DNA from: Palsa-147 sp036513895
GTDB lineage: Bacteria; Acidobacteriota; Terriglobia; Acidiferrales; UBA7541
Reading direction: 5' to 3'
Assembly (NCBI GenBank): GCA_036513895.1
Contig: DATBYF010000107.1
Span: forward strand, 1 to 64,000
DNA length: 64,000 bases
This document shows positions 27,835 to 35,271 of this stretch, piece after piece (the stretch's first letter is position 1; every line of letters begins with the position of its first letter). The notes below the pieces were generated by a model. The model was not told where the DNA came from, ran no database searches, and saw nothing but the letters and a program-made list of their open reading frames with translations. Position numbers and translations under genes: made by a program.

Positions 27835-28916
27835 TTTGCCTGCTTCGCGTAAACGAGTACTACGAACGAGCCGGGCACGATTGAAGGGCGCGGATGTGGA
27901 TTATCGGCAGTGGCGGCGGGTGGCGGGCCGAAATCGGCGGTGACGAGAAAAACTTGATGCGTTTCGCGATCGAGTGCCATCGTGCGCGCGCCTTTGCGGG
28001 TGGGAATATTTTCGACGACCGTAAACTTCGACGGCGAATCTTCGTGCACAACGGTGAGCGTCCCGCTCTGCCCATTTGACGAGAACGCATCGTTCGTACC
28101 GGGATCAAACCCCGTAGCATCCACGCCTTCGCCTATCGGAAGCGACGCGAGCAGCTTGCCGGAATCCGCGTCCATTACCGTCATCAGCTTATTCTCACAG
28201 CCGGAAAAAAGGCGGCGCTGCACGCGATCGATCGCCAGTCCTGATGGCGATTGGCACGGCGCGAGAGGCCACGTGTTCGTTACGGTGAGCTTTTCCGCGT
28301 CAATTCGAACCATTTCGCTTTTGTCTTCGATGTTGACGAAAATTCCTCCGCGGCCGCCGGAGACCGCAAACTCCGGCTTGCCTGGCAGCGCGATGGTGCT
28401 GAGCACTTTTCCAGCAACTGCATCAATGGCGGTGGAGTTCTGGCTGCGGCCGTTCATCGTGAAGACGCGCTTCGTCCCGGCATCGTAAACAATCGCATCA
28501 GGATTGGTGCCGGCTGGAACGGTGCCGAGGGTGCTCAGCGTTTTCATATCGAAGATCGTTACATCGTTCGAGCGGCCGTCGGAGACGAAACCTTTGCCCA
28601 GATCCATCGCCAGCGCGATGCCGTGAACGCCCTGCGTATTGGGAATTTCGCCGACGACTTTTTCGGTGTCGACGTTGAGCACCACGACTTTCGTCGCGCG
28701 GGAAATGTAGAGTTGGCGCGTTTCCGAATCGAAGGTGATGTAATCCCAGCCGCCGTCGCCAACGAGCTTGATGGTTTTGAGCAGAGAATAGTCCGATGGG
28801 CCTGGCGGCAGTGTAACGTTGGCGGTTGCTTTTCCTTTGCTGTAGGCAAGCGCCAGAATAGTTGCAGCGGCAATGGTGGCTAGGGTTGCAGTTTTCAGAC
28901 GAACGCGCGATCTCAT
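27825..28916 (-). CDS. Secreted YVTN-family beta-propeller protein
   Basis: A 363-residue exported protein. Residues 1-33 are a signal peptide (basic MRSRVRLK then a hydrophobic stretch). The remainder is a seven-bladed propeller of the YncE/YVTN type. Repeated blades have patterns such as LYISRATKVVVLNVDTEKVVG, GKGFVSDGRSNDVTIFDM and RVFTMNGRSQNSTAIDA. No enzyme motif is visible; related proteins are envelope or periplasmic binding proteins. The start has GGGAG upstream. The final residues NDK and the stop lie in a heptamer repeat, so the original C-terminus may have been altered. Confidence 0.88.
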   Translation of the reverse strand: MRSRVRLKTATLATIAAATILALAYSKGKATANVTLPPGPSDYSLLKTIKLVGDGGWDYITFDSETRQLYISRATKVVVLNVDTEKVVGEIPNTQGVHGIALAMDLGKGFVSDGRSNDVTIFDMKTLSTLGTVPAGTNPDAIVYDAGTKRVFTMNGRSQNSTAIDAVAGKVLSTIALPGKPEFAVSGGRGGIFVNIEDKSEMVRIDAEKLTVTNTWPLAPCQSPSGLAIDRVQRRLFSGCENKLMTVMDADSGKLLASLPIGEGVDATGFDPGTNDAFSSNGQSGTLTVVHEDSPSKFTVVENIPTRKGARTMALDRETHQVFLVTADFGPPPAATADNPHPRPSIVPGSFVVLVYAKQANDK

Positions 28917-28990
28917 TCGGATTTACTCCCGGGCATTGATTTAACACGGACTTTGCGCCGCGGCAATTCGAAATCGTGGTGACTAGTCGG

Positions 28991-29067
28991 TCGTGGCGCG
29001 AGCATCTTGCCGGCGTGCCGCCCGGTGCAACCCGTTACGTTCGCGGGCAAGATGCCCGCGACGCGAA
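28991..29067. repeat. REP-like palindrome, copy 8
   Basis: TCGTGGCGCGAGCATCTTGC and TCGCGGGCAAGATGCCCGCG arms. It lies between divergent genes. Confidence 0.8.
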
Positions 29068-29274
29068 TGCGCATTTGCGCGACGATTACGTCCTTGCCTG
29101 ATCGAGCTCACAGAGCTACTGAATTGTTGTAACGGAATTGTCACGATTTTGTCAGCGCGGGCATTCTCGGTCGAGGCGAAAATAGACGCGTTCACTGCGG
29201 ACGGCTGCAACTCTCACCCACCGCGTAACGTCAAATGAGTTAGAATGAATGACACGCTACAGAGGGAGCCGATT

Positions 29275-30537
29275 ATGAAAGCACTCAAGAGCTCCGAATC
29301 CGCCGAGGCTAACCCCAGCGAGGCTAACCCCACAGAGGATCCGAAGAATCTTCAACCGCCAGTTTTTCGGGCCAACGTTTTCCCGTTCGCAGCTTCTGTA
29401 CTTGCGTTCGCTTGGCTATTGTTAACCCCGAGCGCGGCGTTTGCTCAGCACGGAGGCGTTGGCGGTGGCGGGCATGCCGGCGGCGGAGGTGGACACGCGT
29501 CGGGCGGAGGCCGTTCGAGCGGCGGCGCGGCCCCTGCCAGCCATCCGGGAGTTGCTGCGCCAGCCGGACATGCGTCAGCTCCCAGCAGCGTAGTGACCCC
29601 TCGCGCATCTGCACCATCGGCCTCATCTGCAGGAGCCGGAGAGCGTGGAGCAGTGGAACGTATTGAAGCGGGGAAGCGTAGTCCCGCAGGCGAAGGCGGC
29701 AACGGAGAACGCGGAGGAACGGAAGCCGCGCCTGAACCGGCTCCGCACGTTGTTTACGGCGGCTACGGCTATTTCGTTCGCGAGAATGAACCGGCGACGG
29801 CGCAGCACTACACGGCGTCGAGCCACATTTGGCAAGAACCTGCTTCTCGTCCGCCAGCGAGCGTAACTTTACCTTCAAATTCGTTCACGGCTGCCAACCA
29901 CATGATCGCCGCACCGACGCAACCAGCCACCCGGCTTCGCGGAGCCGTTTCAGCGAGAACGGCTCCGCGTGGTGTTAGCTTGAACTCCGCACTCATTCCG
30001 ATCCCCGTGTTCGGCACAGGCAGCATCCGGTTTGGCGTCAACAATTTTGGATTTGGCGGGCGAAGAGGTTTCCGCGGCCGAGGTGGGTTCGGCTGCTTTA
30101 ATTTTGCGTTCGGCCCCTGCGGCGGATTCGGCTATGGATTCGGTCTCGGCTTTGGGTATGGCTACGGTTATGGTTTGGGATACGGCTACTGGGACGGCGG
30201 TTATGACATCAATCCCGCGGACTTCAACGCCCAGGACGTGACGGCGCCGAATGCGTGGATAGGCGATTATCTTTACGAAGGCAGCGATGAGGCTGCTCAA
30301 GTAGAAGCGGCGACGGCGCCCGGACCGCTCACTGTAATTTATTTTAAGGACGGCTCGAGCTACGGCGTTCGCGATTATTGGATGGATGCCGGGAAACTTC
30401 ACTACCTGACGTCGTATGGCGGCGAGAATTCCGCGGATGCGGATCGCGTGGACCTGCAGCGCACGGTGGACGAGAATGCGAAGAATGGAATTGAGTTCAC
30501 GCTGCGTCCGGCGCAACCGGGATCTGAGAAGCCGTAA
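29275..30537 (+). CDS. Gly/Tyr-rich secreted protein, unknown function
   Basis: A 420-residue exported protein. A long polar N-terminus (residues about 1-33) precedes a hydrophobic export signal (FPFAASVLAFAWLLL, then AAFAQHGG). Next come a Gly/His/Ala-rich low-complexity region, a Gly/Phe/Tyr-rich region near residues 255-310 (GFGYGFGLGFGYGYGYG), and a compact C-terminal domain (LTVIYFKDGSSYGVRDYWMD) that looks like a small beta-sheet fold. I use ATG 29275 because GAGGGAG precedes it; a frame from 29245 lacks a ribosome site. Such proteins are common in Acidobacteriota, and a cell-surface role is only a guess. Confidence 0.75.
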   Translation: MKALKSSESAEANPSEANPTEDPKNLQPPVFRANVFPFAASVLAFAWLLLTPSAAFAQHGGVGGGGHAGGGGGHASGGGRSSGGAAPASHPGVAAPAGHASAPSSVVTPRASAPSASSAGAGERGAVERIEAGKRSPAGEGGNGERGGTEAAPEPAPHVVYGGYGYFVRENEPATAQHYTASSHIWQEPASRPPASVTLPSNSFTAANHMIAAPTQPATRLRGAVSARTAPRGVSLNSALIPIPVFGTGSIRFGVNNFGFGGRRGFRGRGGFGCFNFAFGPCGGFGYGFGLGFGYGYGYGLGYGYWDGGYDINPADFNAQDVTAPNAWIGDYLYEGSDEAAQVEAATAPGPLTVIYFKDGSSYGVRDYWMDAGKLHYLTSYGGENSADADRVDLQRTVDENAKNGIEFTLRPAQPGSEKP

Positions 30538-30615
30538 GATCGCGAAGCGCCCTGTGTTTTGGCTGCCGGAGGCTTACATGCGGCCGTGAACTAAAATTCC
30601 TTACGAATTAGTTAT

Positions 30616-30644
30616 TTGACAAACGGACGACACTCGTGTACAAT
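30616..30644 (+). promoter_or_regulatory. Strong sigma-70 promoter
   Basis: TTGACA (30616-30621), 17-bp spacer, TACAAT (30639-30644): one mismatch from consensus overall. It points into the phage-like cluster; the first start codon is about 340 bp downstream, so it makes a long leader or a separate small RNA. Confidence 0.8.
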
Positions 30645-30941
30645 TCTTAACTGTAAGCTCGATTTGTGTAGCAAGCAGCCCCCAGGTTTTTCCAAGTAGC
30701 GAATCCCAATCAACTTTATCGGGCAATTCTAGCGTCGGCATTGCGCCGGTGATTTTCTTCGCGCCAGCTCCGGCCGAGAACGCCAGCTGATGCCGCCGCT
30801 ATGATTGCCTGGTCTTATTTGCAGCGGGTATTTGTGTGTTCGGATGCGTGAGGTTGCAGTTGGAGGACTGGTTGTAAGCCCAGCCGGTGTTAGATTTTCG
30901 CGATCAGCCGCAGTGCGATCGATAAATCGTGCGTGGTGCGG

Positions 30942-30969
30942 TCGTCAATCGTCACTTTTCACTCGTCAC
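30942..30969 (+). repeat. Four tandem heptamers before the 30988 gene
   Basis: TCGTCAA, TCGTCAC, TTTTCAC, TCGTCAC in exact 7-bp register, ending 18 bp before the ATG with the ribosome site AGGAGG between. Confidence 0.8.
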
Positions 30970-30987
30970 TGACTCTTAGGAGGTTTC

Positions 30988-31356
30988 ATGCCGAATTACA
31001 ATACGCAGAATCCGCCGTACGCGATTTTTCCTGGCGATGTTGCTCTCGCATTCAATGCCGAGGCTCCCGCTGCGGCACAGGCGAGCCAGCAATTTTCACT
31101 GCCGGATTATTCCGGCCGCGGCGAGCAGGGGCGCACGGTTCGCTGGCAAACGCTCTACGGCACGGCGCCGAGCGCGGTGAACATTGCGCTACAGGTGGCG
31201 CTGCAGGACGTTGATGCGCAGTATCAGACTGTTGATTCATCCACCGCGACCGCGGGGGAATCGCGGAGTGTTTCGGGCGTTAATGCCAGGTTCATTCGCG
31301 CCAAGGTCACGTCGATCACCGGCGGTAGCGGCGTGACGGTGCAGATTCTCGCGTGA
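30988..31356 (+). CDS. Small beta-rich protein at start of virion cluster
   Basis: A 122-residue acidic protein, no signal peptide, no known motif. Alternating polar/hydrophobic strands (AVNIALQVALQDVDAQYQTVD...FIRAKVTSITGGSGVTVQIL) suggest a beta-sandwich, as in head-decoration or tail-tube-like proteins. Its general look resembles the 43055-43417 product, also a small virion-region protein. It has a strong AGGAGG, a heptamer leader, and the near-consensus promoter 340 bp upstream. I do not recognise a family; the structural role is inferred from context. Confidence 0.65.
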   Translation: MPNYNTQNPPYAIFPGDVALAFNAEAPAAAQASQQFSLPDYSGRGEQGRTVRWQTLYGTAPSAVNIALQVALQDVDAQYQTVDSSTATAGESRSVSGVNARFIRAKVTSITGGSGVTVQILA

Positions 31357-31366
31357 TGATTGTGCG

Positions 31367-31400
31367 AAAACCGCGGCCGGCCTTCCGGCCAGCCTGCGGA
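31367..31400. repeat. GGCCGGCCTTCC-type palindrome, copy 1
   Basis: AACCGCGGCCGGCCTTCC followed by GGCCAGCCTGCGG: an imperfect palindrome, just after the stop codon of the 30988 gene. Confidence 0.6.
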
Positions 31401-31515
31401 CAGCAATAATGCAATCGAAGAGCCGGGATCTTACCGGCGGCAATTTACGACTTTCTTGCGATTACCTAAATCCGGGTGGCTTATGACCAGCCCTACCAAA
31501 CCTGGGAACTAAATC

Positions 31516-32073
31516 ATGCCAACACATAAATCTAAAACTGAATCGGCACGTCCGAAACTCGCTGCGCGTACATCGCGGGCGAAATCCGCGAAGCTACTGC
31601 CCGGCGCTGACGCCGGTGCAAGAGCCGCCGCGAAAGCGTCCGGATCAAAATCTACGAAGCTCGCCAAATTGGCGGACTCGGCGATTGCTACCGTCAAATT
31701 GCCAGACGCCGCGAGGACTTCTGCGAAAGCTGCAGGCTTCTCTAAAATTCCAAATTCCTCGCAGGCACGCATAAAAATCGGCGAGGCAATGCGCGGAGTG
31801 GGGCTCGATGAAGCGCGCCTCGCGCGTTTATTTCGGGGGTTGCTGCGGCGTTTGAATAAATCGCAGAACGAGAAACTGCTTCTCGATGCAGCCAAGGAAA
31901 CCTGCCGACTGCTTGAAGCGTATCCGGCGGCGCGTTCCGGATCTAACGGGCCTGGCATCACGACAAACGTTCCGATTCAGCTCATCACCGTGGTACCGAG
32001 ACCCGATCGCGCGGCCGCAGCTCAGGCCGAAGCTTCCCCGGCACAGGCCGTGCCGCCCACCGAGCAATCGTAG
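31516..32073 (+). CDS. Basic protein, possible small terminase subunit
   Basis: A 185-residue protein. Residues 1-60 are Lys/Arg/Ala-rich and probably disordered. Residues about 80-135 are helical (ARIKIGEAMRGVGLDEARLARLFRGLLRRLNKSQNEKLLLDA), and the C-terminus is Pro/Ala-rich. Its place two genes before the large terminase, plus a compact helical DNA-binding-like core, fits a small terminase subunit (TerS), which recognises viral DNA for packaging. Sequence motifs alone do not prove this. It could also be another DNA-binding regulator. Confidence 0.6.
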   Translation: MPTHKSKTESARPKLAARTSRAKSAKLLPGADAGARAAAKASGSKSTKLAKLADSAIATVKLPDAARTSAKAAGFSKIPNSSQARIKIGEAMRGVGLDEARLARLFRGLLRRLNKSQNEKLLLDAAKETCRLLEAYPAARSGSNGPGITTNVPIQLITVVPRPDRAAAAQAEASPAQAVPPTEQS

Positions 32074-32165
32074 AGTTGTGTTGGGCTTTTGTAGGGCCAG
32101 AGCTACGCATGCACTGTTGCCGTTTGCTGAATATCAGGACCTCCGCATGCTGGAACGAAAGTACT

Positions 32166-32191
32166 TCGCGGGCAAGATGCCCGCGCCACGA
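32166..32191. repeat. REP-like element, right arm only, copy 9
   Basis: TCGCGGGCAAGATGCCCGCG then CCACGA: a consensus right arm without a left arm. Confidence 0.75.
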
Positions 32192-32205
32192 AATTCGGAA
32201 TCCCG

Positions 32206-32226
32206 TTCGTCAGTTGTCACTCGTCA
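32206..32226 (+). repeat. Three tandem heptamers before the 32245 gene
   Basis: TTCGTCA, GTTGTCA, CTCGTCA in register, 18 bp before the ATG, the same spacing as at 30988. Confidence 0.75.
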
Positions 32227-32244
32227 CTGAATCTAGGAGGCATC

Positions 32245-32409
32245 ATGTCTGTTAGCAAGAAAACGCTTGGATATGCGGTTCAACTTGGAGGCGCCGGCGC
32301 CGTCATCGTCGGCGCGGTTTTGAGCTTCCATCATATTGCGATCGGTGCGTCACTTCTTGGCGGGGCTGCAGCGTTTTATGTTGGGGAGAAAATTCGCGCG
32401 ATTGCTTGA
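32245..32409 (+). CDS. 54-residue membrane protein, holin-like
   Basis: A tiny gene with excellent signals: AGGAGG six bases before ATG, and a heptamer leader. The product starts MSVSKKTLGYAVQLGG, has two hydrophobic segments (about residues 15-29 and 34-46) split by a short HH turn, and ends in a charged tail (GEKIRAIA). Two-helix topology and small size fit a class II holin or a small head-associated membrane protein. The position before the terminase is unusual for a holin. Not a recognised family. Confidence 0.65.
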   Translation: MSVSKKTLGYAVQLGGAGAVIVGAVLSFHHIAIGASLLGGAAAFYVGEKIRAIA

Positions 32410-32474
32410 TTACTTTCCAGTGCGGCGACGTAAATGCTTCGCTAACAGGATGTCCGCTCCACGAGTTCATCTCC

Positions 32475-34025
32475 ATGTCCACGACCGCATCCCCCATGTC
32501 AACTACTGTCCAATCCGGGCTCGAACGTTGGCTTGAAAATGCGTTTGCGGGCGCTGAGCCTCGAGAAGATTCGGAGGCGGTGTGCGAACCATCGTCATCG
32601 CGTCTTGTACTGCCTTATAAGCCGTTTCCGCGGCAGCAGGAATTTCACGCGTGCCCCGCGAAATATCGGCTTTTCGGCGGCGCGGCCGGTCCAGGAAAAT
32701 CGAAAGCGCTGTTGATGGAAGCGATTCTTCAAGCGCACGAGCACGCGGGTGCGAACTCGCTGCTGATGCGCCGCACGTTTCCCGAACTCGAGGCTTCGCT
32801 GCTGCTCTATTTTCGCCGCGACGTTCCGCGCGAACTCTATCGCGCCTTCAATGATACCAAGCACGCCGTTTCCTGGTGGAATGGCTCGACCACGCGCTTC
32901 GGCTACAGCCGCAGCGAAAATGACATCTACCAATATCAAGGCGCTGAATATCTTTTCATCGGCGTTGACGAACTCACGCTCTTCACGTTGAAGCAATGGC
33001 AATTTCTGACGTCGCGCAATCGCTGCCCGGTGCCGGGCGCATTCGCAAATATGGCCGCCGCGTCCAATCCTGGAAATATCGGGCACGCCTGGGTGAAATC
33101 GCTCTGGATTGATCAGCGGGCCGCGCCGGGAATGGAGCGTCCCGGAGAATACGATCCTGCGGACTACGCGTTTATTCCCGCGCGCGTCTGGGACAATCCG
33201 ATTTATGCGAATGACGCCAATTACCTGAAGACGCTTCACGCGCTGCCGGAGCATTTGCGCCGCGCTTTTCTCGATGGCGATTGGGATGTTTTCGCCGGGC
33301 AATACTTCAGCAATTTCGATCCGGCGCGGCATGTTGAACGCGCCGAAAGAATCGGATTCGCGGATTGGTGGCCGCGATGGATTTCGATGGATTGGGGCTT
33401 CGAGCATCCCGCTGCGGTTTATTGGCACTCGCAGGATAAAACGCGGACGGTGACGTATCGCGAATTTGTGCGCCAGCACATGAGCCCGCGCAATTTGGCG
33501 CACGAAATTGTCGAACGCTCGCGCGGGGAAAGAATTTCGAATGTGTATTTGTCGCCCGATTCGTTTGCGCGGCGTACGGATGAGTCTTCGATAGCGGAGC
33601 AAATCGGCGACGTGCTTGCTGCGAATGGGCTGCCACGGCCGGTTCCGGCAGACAACGATCGCGTGGGCGGATGGCTGCTGATGTATCAAATGCTCGAAGC
33701 GGGCGAATGGATTATTACGGAAAATTGCGCGGAATTGATTCGCACGCTGCCATCGCTCGTGCGTGATTCGTCGCGCGTTGAAGATATCGAGAAAATGGAT
33801 GGCGACGATGCCGCCGATGCGGCGCGTTACGGATTGAAATCGCGCATGCGATCGCAGACCGGAGCAGATGCGCCGTTCGACCAGCGTGTTGCTGCACGTG
33901 TTACATCGAGCGATTCGACGATTCGCGCGATTCAGGCGCGCAAGGCGGAGCTCGATGAGCAACGACGCGGCGGGCCAATTTCGTTTGCGCGGCATCATCC
34001 TCGGCCAGGCGCGCCGTTGCGTTAG
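32475..34025 (+). CDS. terL: Phage terminase large subunit
   Basis: DNA-packaging motor and headful nuclease. Of 516 residues, the N-terminal ATPase has Walker A GGAAGPGKS (near 68-76) and Walker B YLFIGVDE with Asp165-Glu166. The C-terminal RNase-H-like nuclease shows the expected acidic sites: MDWGFEHP, LSPDSFA and GDDAADAARYG. The length is normal for TerL. Start uncertain: ATG 32475 is favoured but has a weak ribosome site. A TTG overlapping the stop of the 54-residue gene (32406) or ATG 32496 are alternatives. The gene is intact, unlike the capsid gene, so the packaging enzyme itself is not decayed. Confidence 0.93.
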   Translation: MSTTASPMSTTVQSGLERWLENAFAGAEPREDSEAVCEPSSSRLVLPYKPFPRQQEFHACPAKYRLFGGAAGPGKSKALLMEAILQAHEHAGANSLLMRRTFPELEASLLLYFRRDVPRELYRAFNDTKHAVSWWNGSTTRFGYSRSENDIYQYQGAEYLFIGVDELTLFTLKQWQFLTSRNRCPVPGAFANMAAASNPGNIGHAWVKSLWIDQRAAPGMERPGEYDPADYAFIPARVWDNPIYANDANYLKTLHALPEHLRRAFLDGDWDVFAGQYFSNFDPARHVERAERIGFADWWPRWISMDWGFEHPAAVYWHSQDKTRTVTYREFVRQHMSPRNLAHEIVERSRGERISNVYLSPDSFARRTDESSIAEQIGDVLAANGLPRPVPADNDRVGGWLLMYQMLEAGEWIITENCAELIRTLPSLVRDSSRVEDIEKMDGDDAADAARYGLKSRMRSQTGADAPFDQRVAARVTSSDSTIRAIQARKAELDEQRRGGPISFARHHPRPGAPLR

Positions 34026-34107
34026 TCGCGGCGCGAATGCGCAGCCTGCGCTCGTAGCGCTGGCCGGCAACGGACGTTTCGGCAACTACTCCCTTAGGAG
34101 CGAATGG

Positions 34108-34584
34108 ATGTTCTCAACGCTTCGCGTAATTTGGCTGCGGGTTACGGCGTCGAGCTATACGCGCGTACTCGAAAACGAAAATGCGCGCCTGCGGGCGGAA
34201 AATCGCGCGCTGCTGAATTCGATTCTCGGAATCGCGGGCATTCCGCCGCTGCGCGTGGATGTCGGAATCGAGCGCCAGCGCCGGCGCGATCTCTCGATTG
34301 CCGCGAATGTTCGAAAAGGCGGTCCGCCTTCCGACGGACCCTACGGTTGCCAGTTGGGCGATAGCGCTGCCGATAATCGCGATTCTCAGGGAGCGAGTGT
34401 TGCTGGGGGCGTCAGCCTTGCCGCACCCTCCGCGGATGAAACTCGGCGCGTTGCTCGCGCGAAGGGGCTCGTCGTTCCCGCGAATCCGTTGCGGCGGCGT
34501 TCCTGGCAGCAGATCGGGCGAATGCTTGAAATCGAGAACGCGCGGCGTGCGAAAAATCGCGACAATTCCGATGCGATGTTGTAG
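34108..34584 (+). CDS. Virion-region protein with coiled coil and embedded repeat
   Basis: A 158-residue basic protein, ATG preceded by TAGGAG. Residues about 13-33 form a short coiled coil (YTRVLENENARLRAENRALL), then a Pro-containing turn. Residues about 70-80 (GGPPSDGPYG) are encoded by a copy of the GGCCGGCCTTCC-type repeat inserted in frame. The Arg-rich C-terminus (RRRSWQQIGRMLEIENARR) may bind nucleic acid. No family recognised. It lies between terminase and portal, where phages often put head-completion or scaffold-like proteins. Confidence 0.6.
   Translation: MFSTLRVIWLRVTASSYTRVLENENARLRAENRALLNSILGIAGIPPLRVDVGIERQRRRDLSIAANVRKGGPPSDGPYGCQLGDSAADNRDSQGASVAGGVSLAAPSADETRRVARAKGLVVPANPLRRRSWQQIGRMLEIENARRAKNRDNSDAML
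34314..34351. repeat. GGCCGGCCTTCC-type palindrome, copy 2 (in coding sequence)
   Basis: GGCGGTCCGCCTTCC followed by GACGGACCCTACGG: a perfect-centred palindrome that is translated in frame. Confidence 0.65.
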
Positions 34585-34661
34585 CAGCGCAGCTTCAACA
34601 GTCCGCTGGAACCGGCAACAGTTTCTTAGGCGCGACAATCGAGGCAACACGGAGGGCAAGA

Positions 34662-35141
34662 ATGCCAATGATTCGGGGGCGTTATTACATGAATCCGACG
34701 GTGGGCGCGGCGATTGAAAATACTCGCGCACTCGGCAACGTTTCGCAATTGGGCGATGGCCCCAGCGATCCGTTCACCGATGATGGTGCAGGCGATTCGA
34801 ACGGGCACGGAACTTATGATTCGCCCGCGACGGCGATACATCGCGTCGAAATTGATATTTCGGCGGCGCCAAATGGCGCGCGCTCCGGCGGGCGCAATGC
34901 TCGCGGATACGTGGCGCACATTCACCGCGAAGTAATTGACGCGGCGCCGGCGGGAGCGAACAGCGTGCGCAGCGCGTTTGGAGTTCCATCGGAGACTCCG
35001 GGAATTGCGGCGCGCTCCGGATCATCGGATGAGCCGGGATTTGTGCCTCGCGGAGTTTTTGCGCCCGCGCCCGAAACGCATATTTTCACCACAGCGGGCG
35101 ATCTCGTGAGTTTTCTGCGGGACACGCTGGCCGAAGAATAA
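34662..35141 (+). CDS. Virion-region protein, unknown
   Basis: A 159-residue acidic, Gly/Ala-rich protein with a clear GGAGGG ribosome site. It opens MPMIRGRYYMNPTVG, which looks structured; the middle is low complexity; the C-terminus (THIFTTAGDLVSFLRDTLAEE) is a probable amphipathic helix. No signal peptide or membrane segment. The position before the portal gene and the small size fit a head or head-tail joining component, but there is no recognised motif. Confidence 0.55.
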   Translation: MPMIRGRYYMNPTVGAAIENTRALGNVSQLGDGPSDPFTDDGAGDSNGHGTYDSPATAIHRVEIDISAAPNGARSGGRNARGYVAHIHREVIDAAPAGANSVRSAFGVPSETPGIAARSGSSDEPGFVPRGVFAPAPETHIFTTAGDLVSFLRDTLAEE

Positions 35142-35163
35142 ACGCAGACCCACCGTTAAACCG

Positions 35164-35241
35164 TCGTGGCGCGGGCAACTTGCCAGCGACCTTTTGATCG
35201 ACAGGGATATAAAAATCCGCGGGCAAGATGCCGCGCCACGA
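35164..35241. repeat. REP-like palindrome, copy 10
   Basis: TCGTGGCGCGGGCAACTTGC left and CGCGGGCAAGATGCCGCGCC right arms. It ends 30 bp before the portal start and supplies much of the portal leader. Confidence 0.8.
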
Positions 35242-35271
35242 ATGCCACTCCATCCGATGTATCGAGGACAC

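Larger units (their letters stand above)
30538..30987. other. Left margin of the phage-like region
   Basis: No gene recognised. It contains a near-consensus promoter (30616-30644), about 300 bp of unexplained transcribed-looking sequence, and the heptamer repeat before the first small virion-region gene. Confidence 0.5.
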
